A stretch of 64,000 nucleotides of DNA, from contig NZ_JBDQZI010000005.1 in NCBI RefSeq assembly GCF_042920265.1, positions 124,001 to 188,000 on the forward strand. The letters are read 5' to 3'. The notes beneath the pieces were generated by a model. The model was given only the letters and a program-made list of their open reading frames with translations, ran no database searches and was not told the origin of the DNA. A program made the position numbers and the translations under genes. The number at the start of each line of letters is the position of its first letter. Position 1 is the first letter of the stretch. The DNA is from Lysinibacillus_B sp042920265. GTDB taxonomy: Bacteria; Bacillota; Bacilli; Bacillales_A; Planococcaceae. Shown in pieces: positions 34,061-43,227 of the stretch.

Positions 34061-34092
34061 AAAAAAACTTGCTACAAATTCGTAGCAAGTTT
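34061..34092 (-). terminator. Terminator overlapping the end of the HesB-like gene
   Basis: AAACTTGCTAC pairs with GTAGCAAGTTT. On the minus strand it is followed by Ts. The stem includes the last codons and stop of the gene. Confidence 0.8.
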
Positions 34093-34380
34093 GTATTCAT
34101 AGGCTAATTCATCTAACTGTTTATTCAATGATACATATAAATCATGCTCATTAAAGAACCATTCATCAGCTTTTTCAATATAAAAATGGACACCGCTTAC
34201 GTCCGTTTCCACACCGATTTCATGTGGTAACTCACGATTCATACCAAGTGAAAATCCTTCATGGAACGGGGAGGAACCACCATACCGTGCATAAAAGCGA
34301 ATATAGTCACCTTGTTCGACTTCCATTTCTTCTTGAAACCATATAAATGCATCTTCTGTTATGACAATTTTCAATTTCAT
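34072..34380 (-). CDS. HesB/YneR-like small protein
   Basis: A protein of about 102 residues in the HesB-like core family: VITEDAFIWFQEEMEVEQGD and YIRFYARYGGSSPFHEGFSL. Unlike IscA/HesB iron-sulfur scaffolds it has no Cys at the usual positions, as is true of B. subtilis YneR, so iron-sulfur binding is unlikely. The start is uncertain: GTG 34383 and ATG 34380 lie very close to the GAGGTG site, and TTG 34374 has better spacing. It sits downstream of plsY, the same order as in Bacillus. Confidence 0.8.
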   Translation of the reverse strand: MKLKIVITEDAFIWFQEEMEVEQGDYIRFYARYGGSSPFHEGFSLGMNRELPHEIGVETDVSGVHFYIEKADEWFFNEHDLYVSLNKQLDELAYEYKLATNL

Positions 34381-34422
34381 CACCTCGTTGTTTATTATGC
34401 AAGTAAATTAAACGAATGAAAA

Positions 34423-34448
34423 TAAAAAAGCTCTCGAGTAGAGAGCTT
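34423..34448 (-). terminator. Terminator at the end of plsY
   Basis: AAGCTCTC pairs with GAGAGCTT; on the minus strand it is followed by a T run. Its stem starts within the plsY stop region. Confidence 0.8.
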
Positions 34449-35049
34449 AAATCCATTTGACTTTTGGTTCTGTGCCATTTTTGATTCGTTTAATATTTTC
34501 ACGGTGACGGTAAACAATAAACGTAAATAAACAAGCGATTAAAATGCTTAATTCCCATTCACCACTGACAAATCCGTAAACGATGCTATAAATAAGTGCT
34601 ACAGTCGCTGCAATGATCGATGTGAGACTGACCATTTTTGTTAATTTTAATGCCAACAAGAAAGTGCAGAATAAAACGATAAATAACGGCCAAGTATAAC
34701 CTAATAATAAGCCTGCACTTGTTGCCACTGCTTTTCCACCACGGAAGCTTGCAAAAATCGGGAACATATGACCAATTACCGCGACAACACCTAAAATAAG
34801 TGGGTGAATGCTTGTCTCCTGAAAATAGGGGAGAAGTGGCAATAATACGGCTGCTGTTCCTTTTAACACATCAATAATAGTGACAGCAATCCCTGCTTTT
34901 TTCCCAAGTGTGCGGAATGTATTGGTTGCTCCTAAATTTCCGCTACCGTGTTCACGAATATCCGTTTTATAAAAAGCTTTTCCGACCCATAATCCAGATG
35001 GAATGGAACCAATTAAATAAGCACAAAGAATAATAAGTGCATTTAGCAT
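34447..35049 (-). CDS. plsY: Glycerol-3-phosphate acyltransferase PlsY
   Basis: A 200-residue membrane enzyme with the canonical PlsY motifs: AYLIGSIPSGLWVGKAFY, EHGSGNLGATNTFRTLGKKA, IDVLKGTAAVLLP, GHMFPIFASFRGGKAVATSA. It moves an acyl chain from acyl phosphate to glycerol 3-phosphate, the first step of phospholipid synthesis. It is divergent from parE, as is common in Bacillus relatives. A second PlsY-like gene lies at 20177-20728; this copy keeps the standard GATN motif and is likely the housekeeping one. Confidence 0.95.
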   Translation of the reverse strand: MLNALIILCAYLIGSIPSGLWVGKAFYKTDIREHGSGNLGATNTFRTLGKKAGIAVTIIDVLKGTAAVLLPLLPYFQETSIHPLILGVVAVIGHMFPIFASFRGGKAVATSAGLLLGYTWPLFIVLFCTFLLALKLTKMVSLTSIIAATVALIYSIVYGFVSGEWELSILIACLFTFIVYRHRENIKRIKNGTEPKVKWI

Positions 35050-35428
35050 GCGGTTGTGCTCCTTTCAATAGTAAAAAAATTATTAGTTGGTACTAATAGG
35101 TTGTATTAAGTATTTTACACGTTTTTCATTCAATTAGAAAGTGGAATTTATCATATATAAAGATATCCTACCATGGAATGAAGCATCATTAGTAGAAAGA
35201 AATCCATTTCACATAGGAAAAAGGGTATATTTTTGTCATTATTTTTTAAAAAAAGAAGGAAATATGCCCCTATTTCATGAATTTCAATAGTGCATGAACT
35301 TTTATTGGGACAGAGATGATGATACAATAAATGTCTAATTGCGCTTGTTGGAAATATTGACAGCGCCTACTATTCCAAGTACGATTAGTAGCGATAGAAC
35401 GTTTGTTTGGTTTTGGAGGGGAATTGAT
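35050..35428. other. Divergent intergenic region, plsY and parE
   Basis: No gene seen. A GATACAAT -10-like run is at 35321-35328 with a weak -35. The CoA-binding-protein gene that sits here in B. subtilis (yneT) is absent. Confidence 0.5.
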
Positions 35429-37399
35429 TTGGTAAATAAGCAACAAGGGATCGCCTATAATGACGATGCCATTCAAGTATTAGAAGGATTAGAAGCTGTT
35501 CGTAAACGACCAGGGATGTATATCGGTTCTACAGACGGGCGCGGTCTTCATCATCTAGTGTATGAGATAGTGGATAATGCGGTTGATGAAGCACTTGCTG
35601 GGTTTGGTTCACATATCATCGTCAAAATTCATGAAGATAATAGTATGAGTGTACGTGACTTCGGACGAGGTATGCCTACAGGAATGCATAAAATGGGTAA
35701 ACCTACGCCAGAAATCATCTTTACAGTATTACATGCTGGAGGGAAGTTTGGCCAAGGTGGCTATAAAACAAGTGGCGGCTTACATGGTGTAGGTTCATCC
35801 GTTGTCAATGCCCTTTCATCATTTTTGGAAGTCACAATTTATCGCGATGGTATTATTCACCGTCAACGTTTTGAGCAGGGAGGAAAGCCTGTTACATCGC
35901 TTGACACAATTGGAAAAACGAAAGAAACAGGCACACTTGTTCATTTCTTACCAGATAAAGAAATCTTCTCCGTAACGAAATTTAATTATGATACATTAGC
36001 TGAGCGTCTTCGTGAATCCGCTTTCCTGTTAAAAGGGCTGAAAATAGAGCTGATTGATGAGCGCGGTGAGGGTACGTCTGATATTTTCCATTATGAAAGT
36101 GGTATTGAAGCATTTGTCGCTTATTTAAATGAGGAAAAAGACGTGCTACATCCGGTTCAATATGTCGAAGGGTCACAGCAAGAAATTGAAGTAGAGTTTG
36201 CCTTCCAGTTTAATGATGGCTACTCTGAAACGATTCTTTCATTCGTCAACAATGTACGCACACGAGACGGCGGCACACATGAAACAGGTGCAAAAGCGGC
36301 CATGACACGTGTGTTTAATGAATATGCACGGAAAATTGGGTTACTCAAAGAAAAGGATAAAAATCTGGAAGGGACAGATATTCGCGAAGGTTTATCTGCC
36401 ATCATCTCTGTTCGTATCCCGGAGCATTTACTGCAGTTTGAAGGACAAACAAAAGGAAAGCTCGGTACAAGTGAAGCCCGTTCTGCTGTGGATACGGTTG
36501 TATCGGAGCAGCTTTTATATGTACTGGAGGAAAATGCTGAATTATCCTCTTCTTTAGTGCGTAAAGCGATTCGCGCTCAACAAGCACGTGAAGCTGCACG
36601 GAAGGCACGTGAAGATGCGCGACACGGCAAGAAAAATAAAAAGAGTAGTACGCTGTTATCAGGTAAATTAACACCGGCTCAGTCCAAAAATGCGGCCAAA
36701 AATGAATTATATCTGGTAGAGGGAGATTCTGCCGGTGGTTCAGCCAAACAAGGACGTGACCGCAGTTTCCAAGCGATTTTGCCACTGCGCGGGAAAGTGA
36801 TTAATACGGAAAAAGCGAAGCTACAAGATATTATGAAAAATGAAGAGATTGCAACGATTATTCATGCAATTGGTGCGGGTGTTGGATCGGACTTTAATGT
36901 GGCAGATACTGCATACGATAAAGTAGTCATTATGACCGATGCCGATACAGATGGTGCACATATTCAAGTCTTACTACTGACGTTCTTCTATCGTTATATG
37001 CGTCCACTCGTTGAAGCGGGGAAAGTATTTATTGCACTGCCGCCACTGTATAAAGTATCTAAAGGGGCAGGCAAGAAAGAAGTCATTGAATACGCTTGGA
37101 CAGAAAGTGGGCTACAGCAAGCGATGAAAAAAGTCGGCAAGGGCTATGTCATTCAGCGCTATAAAGGGCTTGGTGAGATGAACGCCGATCAGTTATGGGA
37201 TACAACGATGAACCCTGAAACACGTACATTAATCCGGGTAACAATTGACGATGCCGCGCGTGCGGAACGTCGTGTTTCCACATTAATGGGCGATAAAGTA
37301 GAGCCTCGTCGTAAATGGATAGAGACGAATGTGAACTTCGGTATGGAAGAAGACCTCAATATCCTAGATAACGAGTTCATTCACGAGGAGGAAGTATAA
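35429..37399 (+). CDS. parE: DNA topoisomerase IV subunit B
   Basis: A 656-residue type IIA topoisomerase ATPase subunit. Key motifs: EIVDNAVDEALAGFG and VRDFGRGMPTG in the GHKL ATP pocket, GGKFGQGGYKTSGGLHGVGS for the ATP lid, and the TOPRIM run LVEGDSAGGSAKQGRDR with DADTDGAHI. Length and the short C-terminal region fit ParE, not GyrB. TTG 35429 is the start because GGAGGG lies 8 bases upstream; the open frame further upstream has no ribosome site. It overlaps parC by one base (TAATG). Confidence 0.95.
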   Translation: MVNKQQGIAYNDDAIQVLEGLEAVRKRPGMYIGSTDGRGLHHLVYEIVDNAVDEALAGFGSHIIVKIHEDNSMSVRDFGRGMPTGMHKMGKPTPEIIFTVLHAGGKFGQGGYKTSGGLHGVGSSVVNALSSFLEVTIYRDGIIHRQRFEQGGKPVTSLDTIGKTKETGTLVHFLPDKEIFSVTKFNYDTLAERLRESAFLLKGLKIELIDERGEGTSDIFHYESGIEAFVAYLNEEKDVLHPVQYVEGSQQEIEVEFAFQFNDGYSETILSFVNNVRTRDGGTHETGAKAAMTRVFNEYARKIGLLKEKDKNLEGTDIREGLSAIISVRIPEHLLQFEGQTKGKLGTSEARSAVDTVVSEQLLYVLEENAELSSSLVRKAIRAQQAREAARKAREDARHGKKNKKSSTLLSGKLTPAQSKNAAKNELYLVEGDSAGGSAKQGRDRSFQAILPLRGKVINTEKAKLQDIMKNEEIATIIHAIGAGVGSDFNVADTAYDKVVIMTDADTDGAHIQVLLLTFFYRYMRPLVEAGKVFIALPPLYKVSKGAGKKEVIEYAWTESGLQQAMKKVGKGYVIQRYKGLGEMNADQLWDTTMNPETRTLIRVTIDDAARAERRVSTLMGDKVEPRRKWIETNVNFGMEEDLNILDNEFIHEEEV

Positions 37400-39819
37400 T
37401 GGCAACAGAACGTTTTCAAGATTTACCGTTAGAAGAAATTATGGGTGACCGTTTTGGTCGCTATTCGAAATATATTATTCAAGACCGCGCGTTGCCTGAT
37501 GCACGCGACGGTCTAAAACCAGTACAACGCCGTATTTTGTATGCGATGTATAACGATAACAATACACATGATAAGCCGTTCCGTAAATCAGCTAAAACAG
37601 TCGGGAACGTTATTGGTAATTACCATCCGCACGGTGACTCATCTGTTTATGAAGCGATGGTACGTATGAGCCAAGACTGGAAAGCGCGTCATATGCTCAT
37701 TGAAATGCACGGAAATAACGGTTCTGTCGATGGAGACCCAGCAGCAGCGATGCGTTATACGGAAGCACGTCTGTCAGCGATTGCCGGGGAAATGCTGCGT
37801 GATATTGGCAAGCGAACAGTAGAGTTCGTCCCAAACTTTGATGATCAAGACGTGGAACCAACTGTGTTACCAGCACGTTTCCCGAATTTATTAGTAAATG
37901 GTTCAACGGGGATTTCGGCTGGTTATGCAACGGATATTCCACCACATAACTTAACGGAAAGCTTAGATGCGGTATTAATGCGCCTGGATCATCCAACTGC
38001 TACTGTAGATGAATTAATGACGGTCATTAAAGGGCCAGATTTCCCAACAGGTGGTATTATCCAAGGGGTAGACGGCATTAAGAAAGCATACGAAACAGGG
38101 CGCGGGAAAATTATCGTTCGTGCGAAAGCAGACATTGAAGCGATTAAAGGCAGTAAAGAACAAATTGTTGTAACGGAGCTGCCGTATGACGTCAACAAAG
38201 CGAATTTAATCAAAAAAATCGACGAACAACGGATGGACAAGCGTTTAGAAGGCATTTCCGAAGTGCGTGATGAATCAGATCGTAATGGACTACGTATCGT
38301 CATCGAAATGAAAAAAGATATTCCATCACAAGGGATTTTAAATTACTTATATAAAACGACAGATTTACAAGTCACATATAATTTTAATATGATTGCCATT
38401 CATAATCGTCGTCCAACGATGATGACATTACCACTCATGTTAGATGCGTATATTGCACACCAAAAAGAAGTGGTGACAAAGCGTTCGGAATACGATTTAC
38501 TCAAGGCGAAGGACCGTTTACATATTGTAGAAGGTCTCATGAAGGCGCTATCCATTTTAGACGAAGTGATTGCAACAATCCGCGGATCGCTCGATAAACG
38601 AGATGCGAAAAATAATTTAATTGCAAAGTTTGACTTTACGGAAGTACAAGCGGAAGCGATTGTCAGCTTGCAACTGTACCGTTTAACGAATACCGATATT
38701 ACAGAGCTGCAAAAAGAACAAAGTGAGCTCACAAAGCTGATTGATCAATTAACTGCTATTTTAAATGACGAGAAAAAGCTAATACGAGTCATTAAGGCTG
38801 AGCTAACCGATATTAAAAAGCGTTTTAATGAGCCACGTCGTTCACAAATTCAAGCGGAAATTGAAGAGATTAAAGTGACGCTTGATGTGCTTGTACCAAG
38901 TGAAGAAGTCATCGTGACAGTGACGAAGGACGGCTATGTCAAGCGAACAAGCCAACGTTCCTATGCGGCATCTAACGGTAAAGATTTTGCGATGAAGGAA
39001 TCAGACTTCTTACTATACGAAGAAACGTTGAATACACAGCATCATTTACTATTATTCACAAGTAAAGGGAACTATATTTATCAACCGGTGCATGAATTAC
39101 CAGATATCCGATGGAAAGATCTTGGTCAGCATATTTCAAGTATCGTACCAATTGATACGGAAGAACATATTGTGTCTGTGATTGGGATTGAGAAGTTTGA
39201 ACTAGAAGATATGTTTGTATTTACAGCGACGAGGGAAGGGCAAATTAAACGCTCGCCACTTGCGGATTATGCTGTCACACGTTATTCGAAACCGATTAAG
39301 ACGATGAACTTAAAAGGGGACGATGAAGTCATTACTGCCGAGCTTGTGACATCAACTCAAGAGCTATTACTCACATCGAATACAAGCTATAGCATTCGCT
39401 TTGTGATGGAAGAATTGCCTGTAACCGGCGTAAGAACGGCGGGTGTAAAAGGCATGCAGCTAAAAGAAGGGGAATACCTTGCTGCAGCGAATGTGTTAAA
39501 CCCTGGTGCAGAGCAAGATATCGTCATCGTAACGCAGCGTGGTGCTGTGAAACGTATGAATGTCGCAGAAATTGAACTGAGCAATCGGGCAAAGCGCGGC
39601 GTTGTGACGTTGAAGGAACTAAAAACGAACCCACACCGTGTATATGCGATTGTCGTGGTAAAAGTATCGGATACAATTGTTCTAGAAACGGAAAAGGGCG
39701 TGCAAGAGGAAATTCAAATTGTCAACCTTTCACGTACAGACCGCTACTCAAACGGTTCACTCCGTATAGATACAGTAGGAGATGGCAAACTAGTTCGTGT
39801 AGCCGTTGCCAAACAATAA
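37399..39819 (+). CDS. parC: DNA topoisomerase IV subunit A
   Basis: An 806-residue breakage-reunion subunit. It has the winged-helix and tower domains, with the active-site Tyr in AAMRYTEARLS. The quinolone-determining region reads PHGDSSVYEAMVRMSQDW, with Ser and Glu at the positions where resistance changes occur, so it is wild type there. The C-terminal region (about 500-806) has beta-pinwheel repeats such as KDGYVKRTSQRSYAA and REGQIKRSPLADYAV. With ParE it separates linked daughter chromosomes. It is coupled to parE and followed by a terminator. Confidence 0.95.
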   Translation: MATERFQDLPLEEIMGDRFGRYSKYIIQDRALPDARDGLKPVQRRILYAMYNDNNTHDKPFRKSAKTVGNVIGNYHPHGDSSVYEAMVRMSQDWKARHMLIEMHGNNGSVDGDPAAAMRYTEARLSAIAGEMLRDIGKRTVEFVPNFDDQDVEPTVLPARFPNLLVNGSTGISAGYATDIPPHNLTESLDAVLMRLDHPTATVDELMTVIKGPDFPTGGIIQGVDGIKKAYETGRGKIIVRAKADIEAIKGSKEQIVVTELPYDVNKANLIKKIDEQRMDKRLEGISEVRDESDRNGLRIVIEMKKDIPSQGILNYLYKTTDLQVTYNFNMIAIHNRRPTMMTLPLMLDAYIAHQKEVVTKRSEYDLLKAKDRLHIVEGLMKALSILDEVIATIRGSLDKRDAKNNLIAKFDFTEVQAEAIVSLQLYRLTNTDITELQKEQSELTKLIDQLTAILNDEKKLIRVIKAELTDIKKRFNEPRRSQIQAEIEEIKVTLDVLVPSEEVIVTVTKDGYVKRTSQRSYAASNGKDFAMKESDFLLYEETLNTQHHLLLFTSKGNYIYQPVHELPDIRWKDLGQHISSIVPIDTEEHIVSVIGIEKFELEDMFVFTATREGQIKRSPLADYAVTRYSKPIKTMNLKGDDEVITAELVTSTQELLLTSNTSYSIRFVMEELPVTGVRTAGVKGMQLKEGEYLAAANVLNPGAEQDIVIVTQRGAVKRMNVAEIELSNRAKRGVVTLKELKTNPHRVYAIVVVKVSDTIVLETEKGVQEEIQIVNLSRTDRYSNGSLRIDTVGDGKLVRVAVAKQ

Positions 39820-39828
39820 AGTATATGA

Positions 39829-39857
39829 AGCATCCTAGAAATAGGGTGCTTTTTATT
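39829..39857 (+). terminator. Terminator of parE-parC
   Basis: AGCATCCT pairs with AGGGTGCT (one wobble) and is followed by TTTTTATTTTT. Confidence 0.8.
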
Positions 39858-39939
39858 TTTAAAGATGATTAAAAGGGTATAACAGCGGAACAAATAGGGT
39901 AACTTATCTTTTTTCACTTTTGAAAAACAATCCAAAAAG

Positions 39940-39968
39940 TTGACAAATAAAAAACAAAGAGCTATGAT
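39940..39968 (+). promoter_or_regulatory. SigA promoter of csoR-copZ
   Basis: TTGACA at 39940-39945, a 17-base spacer, and TATGAT at 39963-39968. Confidence 0.8.
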
Positions 39969-39973
39969 TTACA

Positions 39974-39988
39974 TACCCCATATAGGTA
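39974..39988 (+). promoter_or_regulatory. CsoR operator of csoR
   Basis: TACCCCATATAGGTA, a pseudo-palindrome like known CsoR sites, lies at the expected transcription start. Confidence 0.7.
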
Positions 39989-40015
39989 CCTTGTAAACAT
40001 AAAAGGAGGTATTGC

Positions 40016-40318
40016 ATGGATCATTGTGAAGACACTTGTCGAAAAAGTCATCATCCTGAGCATGTGAAAAAAGATTTAATGAATCGTCTCAACCGTGTGG
40101 AAGGGCAAATTCGCGGCATAAAAGGGATGATTGAAAAAGATGTGTATTGTGATGATATCATTACACAACTTTCCGCCACGCAATCTGCTTTAAATAGCGT
40201 AGCGAAAGTGCTACTCGAAGGACATTTAAAAGGCTGTGTGGTCGACCGCTTAGCGGATGGGGACGAGGAAATTATGGATGAGTTATTAGTAACCATCCAA
40301 AAATTAATGAGAAAATAG
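40016..40318 (+). CDS. csoR: Copper-sensing repressor CsoR
   Basis: A 100-residue all-helical CsoR/DUF156 protein. The Cu(I) ligands are present as Cys45 (YCDDI), His70 and Cys74 (EGHLKGCV), the same residue numbers as in B. subtilis CsoR. The family motif is LMNRLNRVEGQIRGIKGMIE. Without copper it represses the cop genes; copper binding releases it. It is first in an operon with copZ, has its own operator, and a second operator precedes copA. Confidence 0.95.
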   Translation: MDHCEDTCRKSHHPEHVKKDLMNRLNRVEGQIRGIKGMIEKDVYCDDIITQLSATQSALNSVAKVLLEGHLKGCVVDRLADGDEEIMDELLVTIQKLMRK

Positions 40319-40336
40319 CAAAAGGAGTCAAGAAAT

Positions 40337-40546
40337 ATGCAAACAGTTACATTAAACGTACACGGCATGTCTTGTGGCCATTGTGTAAAAGCAGTGGAAA
40401 ATAGCGTAGGAGAATTAGCAGGAGTAACAGAAGTAAAAGTACATCTAGAAGATAAGAAAGTAGATGTTACATTTGACGAAGCAACAGTTACACTGGATCA
40501 AATTAAAGAAACAATCGATGATCAAGGCTACGATGTAGTGGAATAA
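40337..40546 (+). CDS. copZ: Copper chaperone CopZ
   Basis: A 69-residue HMA protein with the metal site GMSCGHC. It carries Cu(I) in the cytoplasm and hands it to CopA or CsoR. It lies 18 bases after csoR with an AAAGGAG site. A hairpin separates it from copA, so copA is partly independent. Confidence 0.95.
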   Translation: MQTVTLNVHGMSCGHCVKAVENSVGELAGVTEVKVHLEDKKVDVTFDEATVTLDQIKETIDDQGYDVVE

Positions 40547-40556
40547 TAAATGAGAG

Positions 40557-40584
40557 AGAGTGCGTATTTACGCACTCTTCTCTT
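40557..40584 (+). terminator. Terminator between copZ and copA
   Basis: AGAGTGCGTA pairs perfectly with TACGCACTCT, followed by TCTCTTT. Confidence 0.75.
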
Positions 40585-40595
40585 TACAAACAAAC

Positions 40596-40612
40596 ATACC
40601 CTATGCAGGTAT
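40596..40612 (+). promoter_or_regulatory. CsoR operator of copA
   Basis: ATACCCTATGCAGGTAT, with ATACC/GGTAT arms, closely matches known CsoR sites and lies 21 bases before the copA start. Confidence 0.75.
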
Positions 40613-40633
40613 GAGTGAGAGGTGTGACATGTA

Positions 40634-43045
40634 GTGAGTGAGCAAAAAAAAGAAAAAACACTTCAAATTTCCGGTATGACCTGTGCCGCTTGTGCAACAC
40701 GAATTGAGAAAGGGCTGAATAAACTTCCAGGTGTGGAAAAGGCGAGTGTTAATTTAGCACTTGAAAAATCCGTTATTCAATACAATCCACAACAGATAGA
40801 CGAAAAGGTATTCGAAGAAAAAATTCAAGCACTCGGTTACGAGGTAGTGAAAGAAAGAAAAGAGTTTACGATTACAGGTATGACCTGTGCTGCTTGTTCT
40901 TCAAGGATTGAAAAAGGGTTAAATAAATTAGCAGGTGTTACCGTTGCCAATGTAAACTTAGCACTCGAACAAGCAACCGTTGAATTTAATCCTTCCGAAC
41001 TTACCGCTTCAGATATTATTCAACGAGTCGAAAAACTAGGATACGGTGCACAACTGAAGGTAGATGAACAAGAAACGACGGATCATCGGGAACAGGCTAT
41101 TCAGAAGCAAACACGAAAATTTATTTTTTCGGCTATCCTGTCTTTACCGCTTTTATGGACGATGGTCGGGCATTTTTCCTTTACTTCATTTCTCTATGTG
41201 CCGGACATTTTAATGAATCCTTGGGTACAATTTGCGCTTGCAACACCCGTTCAATTTATTATCGGTCGCCATTTTTATGTAAGTGCCTACAAAGCATTGC
41301 GCAATAAAAGTGCAAATATGGATGTCCTCGTTGTGATGGGTACATCCGCTGCTTACTTTTATAGCGTTTATCAGGCAATCAAATTCTCGGATCATCATGC
41401 GCAGTTATACTTTGAGACGAGTGCCGTTTTAATTACGCTTATTTTGCTAGGGAAATTATTCGAAGCAAAAGCGAAAGGACGTTCGTCAGAAGCAATAAAA
41501 AAACTAATGGGCTTACAGGCGAAAACAGCGGTTGTCGTTCGTGATGGAAAGGAACTTGAAATACCACTTGAAGAAGTGATTGTTGGGGATGTTATTCTCG
41601 TGAAACCAGGGGAGAAAATTCCTGTTGATGGAGAGTTAATCGAAGGCTATACAACAATTGATGAATCGATGCTAACAGGGGAGAGCATCCCTGTTGATAA
41701 GCAAAAGGGAGACCAATTATTTGGTTCCACAATCAATAAAAACGGCTTTATTCAAATGAAAGCAATAAAAGTCGGGCGAGATACGGCGTTAGCACAAATT
41801 ATTAAGGTAGTAGAAGACGCGCAAGGTTCAAAAGCGCCTATTCAACGTTTAGCTGATAAAATCTCAGGGGTTTTTGTGCCAATTGTGATCGGTATTGCGC
41901 TCATTACATTTTTAGTTTGGTTTATGTTTGTGACGCCAGGTGAATTTACACCCGCACTTGAAGCGCTCATTTCTGTATTAGTCATTGCTTGCCCTTGTGC
42001 ATTAGGTTTAGCCACGCCCACTTCCATTATGGCTGGTTCAGGCCGTGCTGCCGAGTTAGGGATCTTATTTAAAGGTGGCGAACATTTAGAGCGGACGCAT
42101 CATATTGACACGGTTGTCGTCGATAAAACAGGGACCGTAACAAACGGCAAACCAGCATTAACCGATGTGACAGTAGCCAGCACGTTAGATGAGATAACTT
42201 TCCTTACACTCATTGCATCAGCGGAGAAGCAATCCGAGCATCCGTTAGCGGAAGCGATTGTACATGGTGCGAAGGAGCGAAATATATCACTTATTGCTGT
42301 TGACCAGTTTGAAGCGATTCCAGGTTACGGCATCCGTGCAACCGTAAAAGGGACAGACATTTTAGTAGGAACACGCAAACTAATGGCACAACATCATATC
42401 GACATTGCGCCTGTTTTATCAAATATGGAATCATTAGAAGCAGAAGGAAAAACAGTAATGCTTGCGGCATTTAACGGGCAATATGCTGGAATGGTAGCAG
42501 TGGCCGATACCGTGAAAACAACTTCTGAAGCCGCGATTAAGCGACTCCTTGATATGCATGTTAATGTGATTATGATGACAGGGGATAACGAACGAACAGC
42601 ACAAGCAATCGCAAGGCAAGTTGGGATTACCGAGGTCATTGCAGAAGTATTACCAGAAGGAAAAGCTGCTGAAATTAAAAAATTGCAAGCAGCAGGAAAA
42701 AAAGTAGCGATGGTCGGCGACGGGGTCAATGATGCACCAGCTTTAGCCGTTGCGGATATTGGGATGGCAATCGGTACAGGAACGGATGTTGCGATGGAAG
42801 CCGCTGATATTACGTTAATTCGTGGTGATCTAAATAGCATTGCAGATGCCATTTTAATGAGTCATAAAACGATGACAAATATTAAACAAAATCTTTTCTG
42901 GGCATTTGCTTACAATACATTAGGCATTCCCATTGCAGCGATTGGACTGTTGGCACCTTGGGTAGCTGGAGCTGCGATGGCATTTAGCTCTGTTTCCGTT
43001 GTACTCAATGCACTCCGCCTGCAACGAGTGAAATTAACCAAATAA
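40634..43045 (+). CDS. copA: Copper-exporting P1B-type ATPase CopA
   Basis: An 803-residue P-type ATPase. Two N-terminal HMA domains each carry GMTCAAC. Later come the membrane copper site CPCALGLATP, the TGES loop, phosphorylation site DKTGTVTNGKP, an SEHPLAEAI nucleotide-binding His-Pro, and hinge MVGDGVNDAPAL. These define Cu(I)-exporting P1B-1 ATPases. GTG 40634 is used with GAGAGGTG upstream. It is controlled by a CsoR operator and follows csoR-copZ. It works in the membrane to pump Cu(I) out. Confidence 0.95.
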   Translation: MSEQKKEKTLQISGMTCAACATRIEKGLNKLPGVEKASVNLALEKSVIQYNPQQIDEKVFEEKIQALGYEVVKERKEFTITGMTCAACSSRIEKGLNKLAGVTVANVNLALEQATVEFNPSELTASDIIQRVEKLGYGAQLKVDEQETTDHREQAIQKQTRKFIFSAILSLPLLWTMVGHFSFTSFLYVPDILMNPWVQFALATPVQFIIGRHFYVSAYKALRNKSANMDVLVVMGTSAAYFYSVYQAIKFSDHHAQLYFETSAVLITLILLGKLFEAKAKGRSSEAIKKLMGLQAKTAVVVRDGKELEIPLEEVIVGDVILVKPGEKIPVDGELIEGYTTIDESMLTGESIPVDKQKGDQLFGSTINKNGFIQMKAIKVGRDTALAQIIKVVEDAQGSKAPIQRLADKISGVFVPIVIGIALITFLVWFMFVTPGEFTPALEALISVLVIACPCALGLATPTSIMAGSGRAAELGILFKGGEHLERTHHIDTVVVDKTGTVTNGKPALTDVTVASTLDEITFLTLIASAEKQSEHPLAEAIVHGAKERNISLIAVDQFEAIPGYGIRATVKGTDILVGTRKLMAQHHIDIAPVLSNMESLEAEGKTVMLAAFNGQYAGMVAVADTVKTTSEAAIKRLLDMHVNVIMMTGDNERTAQAIARQVGITEVIAEVLPEGKAAEIKKLQAAGKKVAMVGDGVNDAPALAVADIGMAIGTGTDVAMEAADITLIRGDLNSIADAILMSHKTMTNIKQNLFWAFAYNTLGIPIAAIGLLAPWVAGAAMAFSSVSVVLNALRLQRVKLTK

Positions 43046-43051
43046 TAGATA

Positions 43052-43090
43052 AAAAGCTATAAAATCTTAACGGGTTTTATAGCTTTTTTT
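43052..43090 (+). terminator. Terminator of copA
   Basis: AAAAGCTATAAAA pairs perfectly with TTTTATAGCTTTT, followed by Ts. Confidence 0.9.
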
Positions 43091-43227
43091 GTAAATATGT
43101 ATCCAAATTTATTCCATACGAGTATGAATTCTTTTTTGTTGTGTCATGAATGCTGTGTGTTGAAGGCTATGCTGAAATTTATAAACCTTTCATTCTCGGA
43201 ATGTTAGGTTGATGATATTATCACGAT

